Shown piece by piece: positions 24,449 to 36,462 of a stretch of DNA of 64,000 nucleotides. The stretch's first letter is position 1. Each line of letters starts with the position of its first letter. The translations under genes and the position numbers were made by a program. Origin of the DNA: Rhipicephalus microplus (lineage: Eukaryota; Arthropoda; Arachnida; Ixodida; Ixodidae); the NCBI RefSeq assembly GCF_043290135.1, contig NC_134710.1, positions 139,572,332 through 139,636,331 on the forward strand, in the 5' to 3' direction. The notes below the pieces were generated by a model. That model did not search any database, was not told the DNA's origin, and saw only the letters and a list, made by a program, of their open reading frames with translations.

Positions 24449-25400
24449 AAAGGGACGCGAACATTAAAGGCAAATATTATGCTGACATTAATTGTTAAAA
24501 TAGTGGTCCAAAAACCTCATGGCACTGCTAACGTGCTAAGGAAGTGCTTAGTATTTTGAAATAAAATCATGTTCAAGTGGGTTCCATAGCATTAGCGCAC
24601 ATCAAGTCATTTGCCTGAAGATGGACCTTCCGTAATATTGGCCTTCCAACGTAGCTGTTGCCTTGCCCAATGTTGCCTGCATCTACTCTACGCCTGCCTA
24701 CACTAGTAGCAGCACAGTGAAAGTAGCGGGAGCCACAGCAACAACAACGGCCATTGAAGCTTGTCACGATGGATGTCTTTGAGGAACCCGACGAGACATT
24801 GGCTCCTGACACCAGCGTAGAGGCACAGCAATCAGCCACTTTGAGCATAGGAGTTGATTTTGGGGCACCCAGTGGAAAGTCCTGTCAGTTTATTTGCTGC
24901 AGCTCAAGCAGCATACACCATTTGGACATTCGGCGACATCACTTGCACATAGCATTTTGTCGAACTTTCGTGAGCCCGCAATTCACATGCAGCAGTATGC
25001 GATACCTAAACTACAACTGAAACGTGACCACATGAGCAAAACACAGGTGAAAATGGAACTTCTAGACCACTTGCACCATTCCCTACGGTAATGCCAAGGG
25101 GTTCTTATTTCCATGGATCAAAGAGAAACGGCCAAGGAGCATTTTATTATGGGCTGTAATGCACAGAGTGTTCATTTCTTTTTATAGCAGCTAGTTTTAT
25201 TACCAGTGAATAATCGTACTCAAGACTATTGACGTCATCAGGATCGTTCCAAAATATCCCACTCGTGGTGCATATGGCGTCGTGAATTTACCTCAATTTT
25301 TGATTAGTAAAGCACTGCTGTTGATAATATTGACATTTCGGACGTTCTCAAACATTGAGCTTTCACTCTGACATAAGTTATTTGCCTTTAGTGTCTCTTT
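24449..25400. mobile_element. MITE with AAAGGGAC...TAAAGGCAAATA termini
   Basis: The left end AAAGGGACGCGAACATTAAAGG continues with CAAATA; the right end, reversed, reads AAAGAGACACTAAAGGCAAATA. The left terminus carries a few extra bases. About 950 bp, no transposase seen. Short open frames inside (for example 24754-25020) have no recognised domain. Confidence 0.7.
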
Positions 25401-27275
25401 AATGGGGACCAGATGTCTTAAGCCTTAGTAAAGCCCTGCACTTAATCATCTCTTTGATAGGCTTGGCACATTCATGTCAGATTAATTCTGTACTCTCCCC
25501 ATAAGTAGTCATTGACACAGACCTCTTCTTAATATTTCATGCATTTTATCTTGCTTCTCTTCATCCCCCGTGCACTGAAGATTTTCCACAAAGTCCAATT
25601 TTTATGATTAAACCCATTTTATTTCATCAACATGTCTTTAAATAAATGCATGGATGGAAACAACCCGAATCATATAGTACTTGCAGATATGCACACTTGG
25701 GCAGCAGATGGTCCATACTGATTGAAGACAAGTATTTGCGTTGAAGAATTGCCCGTATTTATTGCCTTTGTGTTCTTAGTTTTTAAAGACAGGGAGCTTG
25801 CTGCGAAGAGTTTTGAAAGTTTGAGCTGTTGTCATAAAAGGAGAAACATTAAACTATTAAAAAAGTTTGAGCTGTTGTCATCAAAGTTAATTTTTTCTCT
25901 ACATATTCTCCCTTCCATGCCATGCATTTCTGACCCTGATAGATGAAATTGCACAGGCTGTCACTGTAGAAAACTTCATTCTAAGATTTCAGCATGAGCT
26001 GCATTTGGATTGATACTTCCTTAGCTTCCCACAGGTGTTCATGTTACTGAAGCAGAAATAGTGGTTGTTTTGGGTGGACATGGAGGGCAAAAATTTCATA
26101 GCCTGGACACTTGCCCCAGTGTCACCTAAGTTTATGCATTGTCATGGAGAAGACTGGTGCCTCTCTTGAGATTTAGTGTGCCCTTTGCCTCAATACAAGG
26201 CGAAGTGCGGTGAGAACCTTGCAAAAGCACCTTACGCGATGGTTTTGCCCCTCTTGGGCATAATCTGTTACATGTACACCACGGCATTTTCACAGAAAGC
26301 TCAGCGTGATCCTCCTGACGAGAGCACAGCCCTCGCCTTTTTGGCAATGGCAAATCCAGGTGCCTCTACTGTTTTCTTTGTTATCGTTCACAAAACGGTG
26401 CACCCAGCACTTGCCTATAACGATGAGGCAGTCAAGAAATAGTCATCGTTGGCGCTCTACTAGTAATACTCAGCACTCCTGGCAGTGTTTCCTTCTGGAA
26501 GTCTTTTTGCATCGGAACCAGCTACTGAAAACACAGTGCCTGACTGTCTTAGTATCGCAGTTTGTTTTGGCAGATGATGTGCACTTAGCCCACACTCACA
26601 TTAGCCTGCCGCATTATGGTAAAACCTTCTTAGTACAATTCTGTTACGTAAGATTTCCACACACCACCGTTTTTAATTTAGGATGCAACCAATGATTCAT
26701 TTGAGTTGCACCCCTATTTTCACAGAGTAATAATGCTCTTTCCCCAGGAAATGCAGATTTTTGGCACCAACATTTAGTACCTAACTGAGCTGTGATCGCT
26801 TTATGTATTTTTTGGCTGCTACATCTTATGTGAACAATGAAAGCTGCAAGGCACTCGCTATGCAGAGCAGTTACTGTCACCCCATTGCCGCTACCCTGTG
26901 GTAGTCATGCCTTTGTGACATGAAAATAGTAGCAATTCAGAGAACGTTCCTAGGTGCTCCCTCGGTTCTATCTGTATAATTTTCTTTTCACTCGCACTAT
27001 ATCTTATATTGGGTTGTAGCATGTCACATTCACAACTACCACTGCAAACCCTGTCTCAGTGAACATCTCAATTACACATGCAACTTATTAGGTTAGTCAC
27101 ATTGGAAGCATATTGCACATTTTTTGCCCAATCATGCCACCAATCTCTGCTGTCTCTTAAACTGATCTCAGTATGCATTGCTTGCATAAATGAAAGCAGC
27201 CCTCAGTCAGTGCACTGCTGGGTTAAAAAGCTATGTGCCATATTCGAGCACTGTTTGGACAACTAGTATCCAGCG

Positions 27276-27951
27276 TTAAAGGGGCCCTGCGACACAAATT
27301 AAGCGTGTTGCTTTGATCACTTCTTCCAAAACTATGGATTGCACTGATATTGCTGCACGAGTAGCAATGCCAGAAACAAAGCTGTTATGATTTTATTTCT
27401 ACGGAGAACCAGTGTTTTCATACTAAATCGACACATGGTGGCTCTTTTTGTGATCTCAAGTGACACTTGAGATCACTCAAGTGACGACATAGACCATGCA
27501 CTTCTGATTGATTTGCTGCGGTAAGTCGCACGTAATATTCATGCGGTTCTAGATAATCCACGCTGTTGTGAGCTAAATATGATAAAATCACCTTTTATAC
27601 TTGTCCAGATACAAAAGCATTTCTGTTTTTGAATATGAAAGTGTGAAAACATTTGTGAAACTATGCTAGGAGTGCTCCACAATGGCCACTGCGAGGTGAG
27701 TTGCCCGGTATGTCTTTGTAAGAGGTGCGCGATGATTGTAGATGGCCTTTGACGTCTGTGGGAGAGTGAAATGTGGAAGAGAAAATTTTTTCTCATCGTC
27801 TGCTGGAGTTTTCAAGTCTGAAAGCTAATAGCTTGAATTGCCTGTACCGATTTTGACAATTATTTTTGTGTTCATCTCAGTACTGCACTTCACAAACTCC
27901 TGCGCTGCAGAAGAAAATGCAGAAGAAAATCCATCGCAGGGCTTTTTTAAC
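27276..27951. mobile_element. MITE-like element with GTTAAAGGGGCCCTGCGACA end
   Basis: The left end GTTAAAGGGGCCCTGCGACA pairs with the reversed right end GGTTAAAAAAGCCCTGCGAT. It contains a perfect 27-bp palindrome at 27450-27476. Related by termini to the GCAACAC-type MITEs elsewhere in the window. Confidence 0.6.
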
Positions 27952-28205
27952 CGATCTAGTCCGCTGAGCCTGCTTGATGTGTTGATGACTATCTAATCTT
28001 CCGTAGGTTCACAATTTGTGTGGCTGCTGGACATCTACGTCCCACCTATCTTTCTACAGAAAAATTACATGACCTCTCGTAGTTGGCACAACGTAAGGGG
28101 CTGCTATCTTACCAGAGTCTGTGTAGGCACGAGAAAAATTATTTTATTGCTGTTTGAGAAGCTGGCATTAGTGCCACAATGTCTTTTTTTTTTTAGTATG
28201 CACTT

Positions 28206-28751
28206 TGTGGGATCTCGAGTTGGTGAGTGCCACGCTCTTGGAGTGAACAGACACAGTAGACGCGGTCGGACCGAACCAAACAAGCACACATTTATTTAAC
28301 TACTTTGGATTGACTATATCGTCAGCCGAATTATTATAACATCAATCGTAATCAACATGCTAAGACGTCCTTACACAATATTAAACAACACTCAACAACA
28401 TGACAAACAAGGCAGTGTCGCTAACACCTGACTCACCACGTGGGCCCACTGCAGACGGCCTGCGGTGTTGTCCACGGCAGACCCATCACGAGAGACAACC
28501 GTTTGCGCCAAACGCCACCAGCTGAAAAGAGACTCTGTAAACTTTCTCTACTGCCACCAAGGCTTGCCAGCCGCCAGGGTTCACCACCGGCACTAGCGCT
28601 CTAACAACCATGATGATGATAGCGGTGATCTACGCTCGCGAACACCACGCCATCTACCGCTCATTAGTTGTGACCCCAAAATACGGCTTCTGTGCGAGAC
28701 ACGTGCGCCACGTGGCGCAAACAACTTTAAAGGGGTGTTAGCACCCCCACA
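28206..28751 (-). mobile_element. Solo LTR, 546 bp, with ACTT target duplication
   Basis: Begins TGTGGG and ends CCCACA (TG...CA ends) and is flanked by ACTT on both sides (28202-28205 and 28752-28755). On the minus strand an AATAAA lies near 28290, about 85 bases before the 3' end, as expected for an LTR polyadenylation signal, so the element is minus-oriented. GC-richer than the surrounding intron. No internal coding region remains, so it looks like the product of LTR-LTR recombination. Probably Ty3/gypsy or BEL by target size. Confidence 0.85.
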
Positions 28752-29070
28752 ACTTTGCTAAAAAAAAAAATTTTTTTATCCGTTCATGAGAACTTCTGAA
28801 TTTTCGTCTTGTTCAGATTTAAAAATCTGTCATTTTAAGTGACAAATAATTATCTATTTTTCTGGTTTTTAGACAGTCTATTTCAGCCCCCAGACATCAG
28901 GCTTGTGCAATGACTAATAAATGTATCGTCTTTTGCTGCGAAATCGCCGTGTTTTTCGCTTTGTCTAAATGTGGAAAATGATACGTGGAATAATTTTCTT
29001 GATGTCATATACTACCTCATGAAAAGTGGGCAGATATTCCAGGACAACAGAATTGACAGAAAATTGTGTG

Positions 29071-29268
29071 TATTATGAGAGACGCATTAGTGGAGGGCTC
29101 CAGAAATTTCGACCACCTGGGGTTCTTTATTGTGCACCCAAATATAAGTACACGGGCCTACAACGTTTCCGCCTCCATCGTAAATGCAGCCGCCACAGCC
29201 GGGATTCGATTCTGTGACCTGCGGGTCAGCAGCCAAGTACCTTAGCCACTAGACCTCCGTGGTGGGGC
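29071..29268 (-). mobile_element. Ruka-type SINE, 3'-shortened minus copy
   Basis: The reverse complement of the Ruka body and tRNA-like head (GGGTCAGCAGCCAAGTACCT and CTAGACCTCCGTGGTGGGGC). The 3' end beyond the CTCTCATAAT block is missing. Confidence 0.9.
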
Positions 29269-29882
29269 TATATGCAGTCAGGCAAGCTTTGCAGGAAGAA
29301 ACCACAGTCCTATGAAGGCTTTTAAGGCAAATGTGCAGGGGCTGTTCTGCCCCTGTAATTAAGATATATGTATACAACGTTCCTCTGCACAACTTGAGAA
29401 GTGCTTCTCTGTGTCTCTTGTTTCAGCCGTTGCACCCCAAAAACCCGGTGATGGGATAGCATGATGGTACTTTTGTGAGCCAGTTGAACATATGCGTCCC
29501 ACTTTTTTTTCAGCAAAGGGCTGACTTGATTTTGATTAAGTTTGTTTTATAATATTTTATTGTGGTTTATATGTATAAATATCTCAGCTGGTTTCTGTAC
29601 CATGGTGTCAAAGTATAGGCGAACCTATAAAGCATGAATGGTTCTTCTTTTATGGCAACGGTAAAGACTCTTAACAACCTTCACTGCAAGCGCTCTGCCT
29701 CTAAAAACTAAGAATAAGCAGGCAATAAACATGAGGAATTGTTCAGTGCAAAGACTCACTTCGATCAAGAAACGGGGACCATCCCCTACCTCTATGTGTA
29801 TGCTGACAAGTACTTTTCAGATGTGGTTATCTCCATGCAGACCTTCATTCCCAGTGGCATTCTGTGTTAGCAATATGCATCT

Positions 29883-29912
29883 TTCTTTTTTTTTTTTTTT
29901 TTTTTTTTTTTT
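29883..29912 (+). promoter_or_regulatory. Poly-T run in the splice acceptor tract of a JmjC exon
   Basis: An uninterrupted run of about 30 T lies 13 bases before the AG of the exon at 29926 and forms its pyrimidine tract. Its length is likely polymorphic. Confidence 0.6.
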
Positions 29913-29925
29913 GCCTTGTTACTAG

Positions 29926-30108
29926 GTGCCTCCTCCTCAACTTGTGGAGCATGGCTGCCCCTTGAGCCGTTTGGTCCAGGAGAAAGGGCAGTTTGTGGTC
30001 ATTTTTCCAGGCGCCTTCACTTCCACAATTGCATGTGGCTACTCTGTATCTGAATCTGTCTACTTTGCCACCCAAGATTGGTTACTCCAGGCAGCAGAAT
30101 GCTTTGAG
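29926..30108 (+). CDS. Jarid2: Jarid2 exon: end of JmjC fold, second iron-ligand site
   Basis: This phase-0 exon of 61 codons runs from Val-Pro-Pro-Pro-Gln to Ala-Glu-Cys-Phe-Glu and is followed by a GTGCGT donor at 30109. Its middle reads QFVVIFPGAFTSTIACGYS, then VSESVYFAT, which is characteristic of Jarid2. In active KDM5 proteins the equivalent stretch has a His that is the third Fe(II) ligand; here Thr occupies that place (30019-30021). With the Tyr in the earlier exon, both histidine ligands are gone, so histone demethylation is not expected. A run of about 30 T lies immediately upstream in the pyrimidine tract (about 29883-29912), before ACTAG. An apparent start codon at the exon boundary is only the splice-joined Val. 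Confidence 0.94.
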
Positions 30109-31454
30109 GTGCGTGGTGCAGCTTGTGTTTACAGCATTACCACATATGTATATTGCTAGTCTAACCCTTTATAGAGCCTTATGCTATGAATAATGCATGC
30201 CAACTGTTGAGGGCAGCATTGCCATTTGTATCAGCTTCTTATAGTATGTAGCAAATATTAGCTCTCCATTTTTAAGGTTTTAAAAAAAAAGTTAGACATA
30301 TGAGTCCCACTGCCTTATGAGTCTATCTAAAAAAATGGGACATGTGTGACCTGTTCCACTTGCCACTAAAAGACCGTAGTTTCCGAAGAAAAAAAAATTT
30401 ATTTCATTTTTTTATGCAATCTTGCTGCTGCCTTACAGTCATCATAGGACAGAGCCTACAAACACAAACTTCCTATTACAAAAAAGTTAACTAAATATTC
30501 ATTGTACATTCACGTGCTATAACGGCACTTGAGCTGCAGATGTGTGTATTGAGCATGCTCTTAACAGCCTGATGTTTGTCCGTGGGAAGCTCAACTGTTT
30601 TTTTTTTAATGGGAAGAAACTTTTCTGCATGAAACAGAATGAAAATTCCGTACTGCACAGCCGCACACAATGTCACACTGGCCATGCTTTCGTAAATATA
30701 TTATTGAATGGTTGTTAATTTTGCATTGTATAAATTTTTTAGGAAACTGTATAGGTATAAACAAAGAAAAACACTATAAATGCACATTTAGGAGTGCGAG
30801 TATAAAATGAACTTTTCAAGCTTGAATTTTATGCAAATTCTGAATTGAAGAGGATGCAGTGCGTGCAAGCAGAATGGTTCACTTGGAACATGTGTGTGTG
30901 CTGCCACCTTGCGATTACCACCGAAACAACTACCAACATCGCTTTCTAGAAAATCAATGCTGTTGCACTCAAAGTTTGAAAGCCATCAATTCAGTTGATT
31001 TGATCTAAAAAATTAGCACACAGTGAAGAAAAAAGGGGGACATAAAAGTCTTGCTGCCCCAAAAAAGGTTGAAGCAGTGCTACTTTGTTGTTGTGTTTTC
31101 AATACCAATTATGTGTGGTGTAGTGTAGAGTAGTAATTAAACTTTTGACATTTTCAAACATGCACATATCTATGTCATAGTTATTGAATGCAATACCCAC
31201 GACATAGGTAAAGAGCTTGTTAGGAAGCTTTGATTTGCATGGCACGTTAACGAAAATGGCCCCTTGATCAATTCTCCAACTGTGTCAAGGTGCGTGAACA
31301 ACCTTTGTTATCTGGCTGCATCTTTGCGCTGATAAATGAAGTTACGCTATGAATGTCATAAAGCACATGTCTGAAATTCAAATCAAGCATGGGGGTAACT
31401 TAGTATCATTTGACTCCTCACAGACCACCGGGCAGCATTCAGGAGAAGGTTTTC

Positions 31455-31494
<40 letters not shown>

Positions 31495-32604
31495 ATATCT
31501 GGGGTTTAATGTCCAGGTGTTAAAAAAAGGTGTAAGAGATTAAGTAGCGGTGAAAGGGTGAGGCTTCGGTGCAGATCAGATATTTCACTATAGCATGTTG
31601 CCAGTCTTATGATTTACCTGAATTTATTGAAAAATGTTGATACACTCTCTTCATTGTACTTCAGGTGAGAGCACCAGTTATTTTTACATTCGCTATCTGT
31701 TTCATGCCACTACTGCTTGGTCCTGTGGTACCTGCTTGGGTGCATTGTTTCCGGTCGTTTAAAAATAAAATTAAAAGAGAATACACGAATAAGTATAAAA
31801 TCACATGCCCATTAAGCTGAGTGGAAGTGGGGTGCTTTATATTGCTGTCAGCTTTATGAAAATTTACATCAGTTTTGTAAAAACAATATTTCAGTTATCA
31901 TGAGTTGGCATAAGAATGCAAGATGCAGCTCACCATTCCAGCCTCTTGTATCATTTTATGTGTTCGTATCTGCATTTATGTAATTACAAAGGGTTTAAAA
32001 CAAGGATCACGATTAGACCACTTATATCCACTTATATGGATATACAACCATAAGCATCTAATTACGACCTTACTTGCCAATATTATTTGTTAGATAGTCG
32101 TAGCGCATGAAAGTAAGGATGTGTTTAGTGCACAAAAGAAGGGGCACAGAGAGGTGTGGTAAGCACACACTTTGACTTGCCACAGCACTTATTTCAAGTG
32201 GAAATAAATGTTCTCTTCTGTCATTTCATGCACTAAAGCTTACATCCTATCATATCAGCACAGCCAAAACGGTATCGTAAATATCGTAAATTGAACTAGT
32301 ATCGTAATATTAATGAGAACAGGCAATGAGTGCCTGCCAGTGGCAAGTTATCTTTTTGTCCACTTTTCTTATTCAGATTTACATTGCACACACTACTAAT
32401 AACATCCTTTCTACTTTGTTTGGCATCGTCTTTTTGTTCTCATTAGTATTGTGTCTAACAAAGAAAAACCAGCCCCTGAATTTTCGCTTTGATTGGTATC
32501 ATGCAATTTATCTTGAAGTGTCATGTGACATGATACAGCATTCCGCCTCATGTGATTTCACATCATTTAATTGTAATAGTAGTGTCGACCTTAACTGTTT
32601 GCAG
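30109..32604 (+). other. Jarid2 intron
   Basis: AT-rich. Contains a TAA microsatellite at 31457-31491 followed by a short reverse Ruka 3' stub (31492-31520, GATATCTGGGGTTTAATGTC). Nothing else is recognised. Confidence 0.6.
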
Positions 32605-32729
32605 CACATGAAAGCAAGTTGTGAGCCGCCCACATTCTCTTTTGAAAAGTTGATATTGGGAATCGCAACTGAACATCGAGAAAACCTGGATACCTGTCGC
32701 TGGACCCTTCCTCTCCTTCGGAAAATGTG
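32605..32729 (+). CDS. Jarid2: Jarid2 exon: post-JmjC helical linker
   Basis: The exon begins after TTGCAG with His-Met-Lys-Ala-Ser-Cys-Glu-Pro-Pro-Thr-Phe-Ser-Phe-Glu-Lys-Leu, matching the post-JmjC Jarid2 pattern of a Pro/Phe-Ser-x-Glu-Lys-Leu helix. It runs 41 codons and ends with two bases (TG) that join the T of the next exon to make Cys; the donor is GTGGGT at 32730. The 3' half (Leu-Leu-Arg-Lys-Met-Cys) starts the charged helix that continues in the next exon and leads to the zinc finger. The reading frame stays open for another 24 bases into the intron, which is not used in the joined frame. Confidence 0.85.
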
Positions 32730-34209
32730 GTGGGTTGCACAAGTCTTGTTTTGAAGTGAATAGAATTTGTTTTTCATTTTGCCGAGCTTCTGATGTGCCC
32801 ACATTTTTCTTTTTTTAAACAATTGTCGAAAGTGACATGTAGTTTTTTTCTTTAGTTCTACCAGAGGTCTTCAGTACTTTTACTGGTCATGAAGCTTCGG
32901 CAAAAGTTTGATATAGGGACAGGAGCAACCGCTAGGGGTGCCCTCGCCAACGACGAAGTGTCGGAGCGGCCATGGCGCTGCAATTGTGTGGCATGCGCCA
33001 GAGCTGTGGAACATTATTAAATGTAGCCTTCTTCAGAGTGATCTTACCTTCAAGGAAATTCAGGAAAGCTCTAATACAGTAAAATTTAGCGTCGAATGAG
33101 GCCTTGAAGCTAGAAATTTGACCGCATGCTGATTCCACTCTAAGAAATGCTACTGCTATAAAAGCATGCTTTTTTTTTTCCTGAAGCATCAAGTGAAAAT
33201 TTGTGTGCAGTCCAGAGTTCTTCAAGGAATGGTGGTTCCTAATGCGTTGCGGAAGTGGAGTGGTTACAACGTTTGACTGCGCATATCTAACATTTCAAGC
33301 TATATATTCGTTCGGGGTTTTATATGAAGATATGTATCTTCAAATTGCCTAGTATTTATTAAACAAACAGCCACTTTGAATGAATCAGTGCATCGAATTT
33401 AGCAAGTGATGCGGATCAAGTAATACTTTATATGACTTATGCCTCATTTTCGTGTTTTGTTTTGTGTTGATTTCTCACTACGTCACTGTAGGGCTTTCCA
33501 AGTTCAGTTAGCCATGTAATGTAGTTTGCCAGTCTTTTACTCTGCTGTGTAGTTTACTCATACTGTGTATTTCCTGGCCTTCTTTATTCTTTTCATTGTT
33601 ATTCTTTTCACTGTTAAGGCGAAAGCCTTACATGCTTCCTTAACTGTGAAAATTGACCAACTGCGTCCTTCGCCGGTGGCGTCAAGATGTGACGCAAAAC
33701 TTTTCGTGCTCACAACACATTGATATCAAAAATGAACTTTTCACGCTTTACAGCTTATGCAAGTTTAGTACAGCATTTTGGTGCAACCTCTCTTGTTTCG
33801 ACATCCTAGCAAAGCTTCTATAGGTAACCGGCAATGGTTAGGTGGCGCAGCGATCGGCCCAGCCGTCAGCGCCACGGTGTCAAATTCGCGAAGCGTCGAG
33901 GCGGCCAACGAGCCATATCTATTGTGCATGGCGTGAGTTTATCGTGCTGTTTGAGGCTTGTCGGTGTTTTTGCATTGCGGTTTTAAGGTGATTGAAAACA
34001 TCGATGCCCATTTTCGACCACCAACGCTTGAAAAGGGACGCGCACTGTACGACAACGACCATGTGTATAGTGTTAAAGAAGAGAACATCGCAGCGAAGTG
34101 CTTGTCACAGCAAAGCAAGCATGCTTACGACTTTGAATTCCACTTAAGCGCACAAGTACGACCGTATACGCTTCTCGATCAGCTGTCACTTCTAGTTTTA
34201 TTACTCGAA

Positions 34210-34380
34210 AACCTCGAAAGCTGTTGAGCAGGAGCTGTCGACCGCCTCTTGTATACAGGAGGAAATATTGTCGGAAGGTAACCAGGATGATTCTCGATGG
34301 TGCTTTTTCGCTGTTTTCGAAATGCCTCGAGCATATCCTGGTATTCTCGTTAGGCTTCCAAGATGAGAGGTCATTGGCGC
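34210..34380 (-). pseudogene. THAP-domain fragment, frameshifted
   Basis: After an acceptor-like TGTTTCAG on the minus strand the frame gives ANDLSSWKPNENTRICSRHF, the second half of a THAP zinc finger with the C-x2-H pair. About ten residues later the typical continuation, NHPGYLPTIFPPVYKRR, appears in another frame, so a frameshift has occurred. The first half of the domain (the C-x2-4-C pair) was not found nearby. THAP domains are DNA-binding modules of host factors and of P-element-type transposases; which source applies here cannot be told. Confidence 0.65.
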
Positions 34381-35412
34381 TGAAACATTGAATTGAGAGC
34401 AATCAGCTGACACTCAATAACACGGAAACAAGACGTGTGCAAGTGTGCGCGAGCAAAAAGCAAAGATCCGAATACGCGATGAGTGATGAAGCAATCAGCT
34501 GACAATACCAGGAAAACGAAACGTGTGCACGAGAGAAGCGGTAATTCGCGAATACTCCACGTGTTACGCGGTGCACTCCAGCCTTATTTCTGTCGTACTA
34601 ACGCGAGAAAACCTCCGCAACAATGAGCCCATTCCTGCAGTCTAGTCATTGTCCTGGTGCACAAAGGAGCGGCAAGGCACATTGACAAATCAATGCGTGG
34701 GAAAATGCGCCGTGTGTCCAAGCTCTTACGACGTTAGTTTTGACGAGTGACAACCACTGTGGGTGTTTTAACACACACTTGTGAGCAGTTGTAAAGTTAC
34801 CGCGCGTTGAACGAATGCTTCCTGTTATTGCTTGCTTTTGCTCTGATGTCGTTTAACAAAAATTTCTAAGGGCGTCACTTACTTGACGCGTCGAAGAGCG
34901 GCAATCCACTTCTGCCGCCGAGTTGCTTCTCACGATCTCGATGGGAAGCGATACATTATGATGCTGACATCCCCTTCTTTGTTGTGGCAATCCTTAACGC
35001 ACCAGTATCTGCGTTGTTTTTTTTTTTCACCTCTGGCAATGGCTTGTCATTGTCACCTTGTTATTGTCACCTTTTCAACAGGCTGTGGTAAATTCATTGA
35101 AAAACGAGGCGCTGCTATGTTGTTGCGCCTGTTCGCAATGTGCACAACGGTGAAATGCCGTGAAGGGCCGCCCCATGGGTTCTAATCACCGCTGCTAGGC
35201 GGCGCGATGTGTACAACCAAACTGCATTGCCGGGTGCCTATTGGTAGCCCTGAAGTCTCTGTTGCATGCAACAAATGTGTGCTTTCACAATTTTTTATGC
35301 TTTGAAAAGCTGCATGCAGCTCCCCCTGTTTGGCATAACACTTCTACATATTTAATCATCTCAGTGCCTCTATAAAAGACAATGGCAAGCATTTCACTCA
35401 TCAAGCTTCTGT

Positions 35413-36285
35413 ATTACCTACCGTATTTGCCCGCATAATCCTCGCACTTTTTTACGCGGGGAAAACGTTCCATGAAAACATACAGGTTTAAAATGAAAAA
35501 GAAGTGGCCACAAATCTGAATTCTCACACCAGCAACTAATAGCAAGCTTTGAGAAGTACTAATTAATACCTCATCAATAAAAGCACAGGTTCAACACAAG
35601 GCAAGATTTATTTGAGACACAAAAAGTGCAAGCTAATAGTCGAGAATTAGAATACCATACGCAAAGTTTGTGGACGTTGCGGGCGTAGCAGTAGCGTTCG
35701 TCGCTCAACAGGAGCCCTCGAAAGGTAAGCATAGAACGTCAGTATTGGGTTAATGGCTATTTAACAAAATCGTCTGCACTTTCCTTCTGAAAAAATAAAG
35801 TTTATTATCAATCCTAGCTTGAGGCACACGGAAGGTTCAACTCGTCTTGGTGGCTTTCAGCTGCCGTCACCAGTAGCGAACACAAAACTTGTAGACTCTG
35901 AAGGGCCTACCGGCGGCCCTGTTGCCGTTGTTTAGTGCTTGATCTATCACTTTCAGCTTCAAATTAGTCGTGTAACTTCGGTATCGCCTCATAATGTGAC
36001 AAGATTATTGACACAACATTCAAAACACGCCGCAACGCGCACGTGCCACTTTGGCTTGGCTTAGATTGAATCTCCATGCAATAATAGTATGCTTGATGCT
36101 TAAGAGATGGCGTCAGATGGTGCGTGCTATCATCAGTGGTTTGAATGAGCAGACGACATTATTGAAGCAGTTTTTGGGGGTGCAATAATTACTCGATGAA
36201 AAAAAGAAATCATATTTTTGTTAGGCGATGTGGGGGGTGCGATAATTATGTGAGCGCGAGGAGTACGTGAGTAAATACAGTACTG
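35413..36285. mobile_element. TIR element (TACYGTATTT termini), no transposase
   Basis: The left end TACCGTATTTGCCCGCATAA continues with TCCTCGCAC; the right end reversed starts TACTGTATTTACTCACGTAC and continues TCCTCGC. About 870 bp, resembling pogo/Tigger-type MITEs. The internal open frame on the minus strand (36133-36450) extends out of the element and has no recognised domain. The same terminus is used by 42412-43612. Confidence 0.7.
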
Positions 36286-36462
36286 ACATGCAATGAGGAA
36301 GAGGTGACCAGTATTCTCACCTTCATTAAATGTGTCATTATCTATAGCAGCCATGTGAAAAGGGCTCATGCACAGTGTCGATACAGTCTCAACAGTCTTC
36401 AGCTCAGCTGATGGTTCCTGGCAACGCTTGGTAGGCGGGCGAGCTTGCATCTTTTTGGTCTA

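Larger units (their letters stand above)
22295..29925 (+). other. Jarid2 intron with retroelement relics
   Basis: Contains a GC-rich BEL/Pao relic and the GC-rich tail after it, MITEs (24449-25400 and 27276-27951), a solo LTR (28206-28751) and a reverse Ruka (29071-29268). Nothing is recognised in 25400-27270. Confidence 0.6.
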
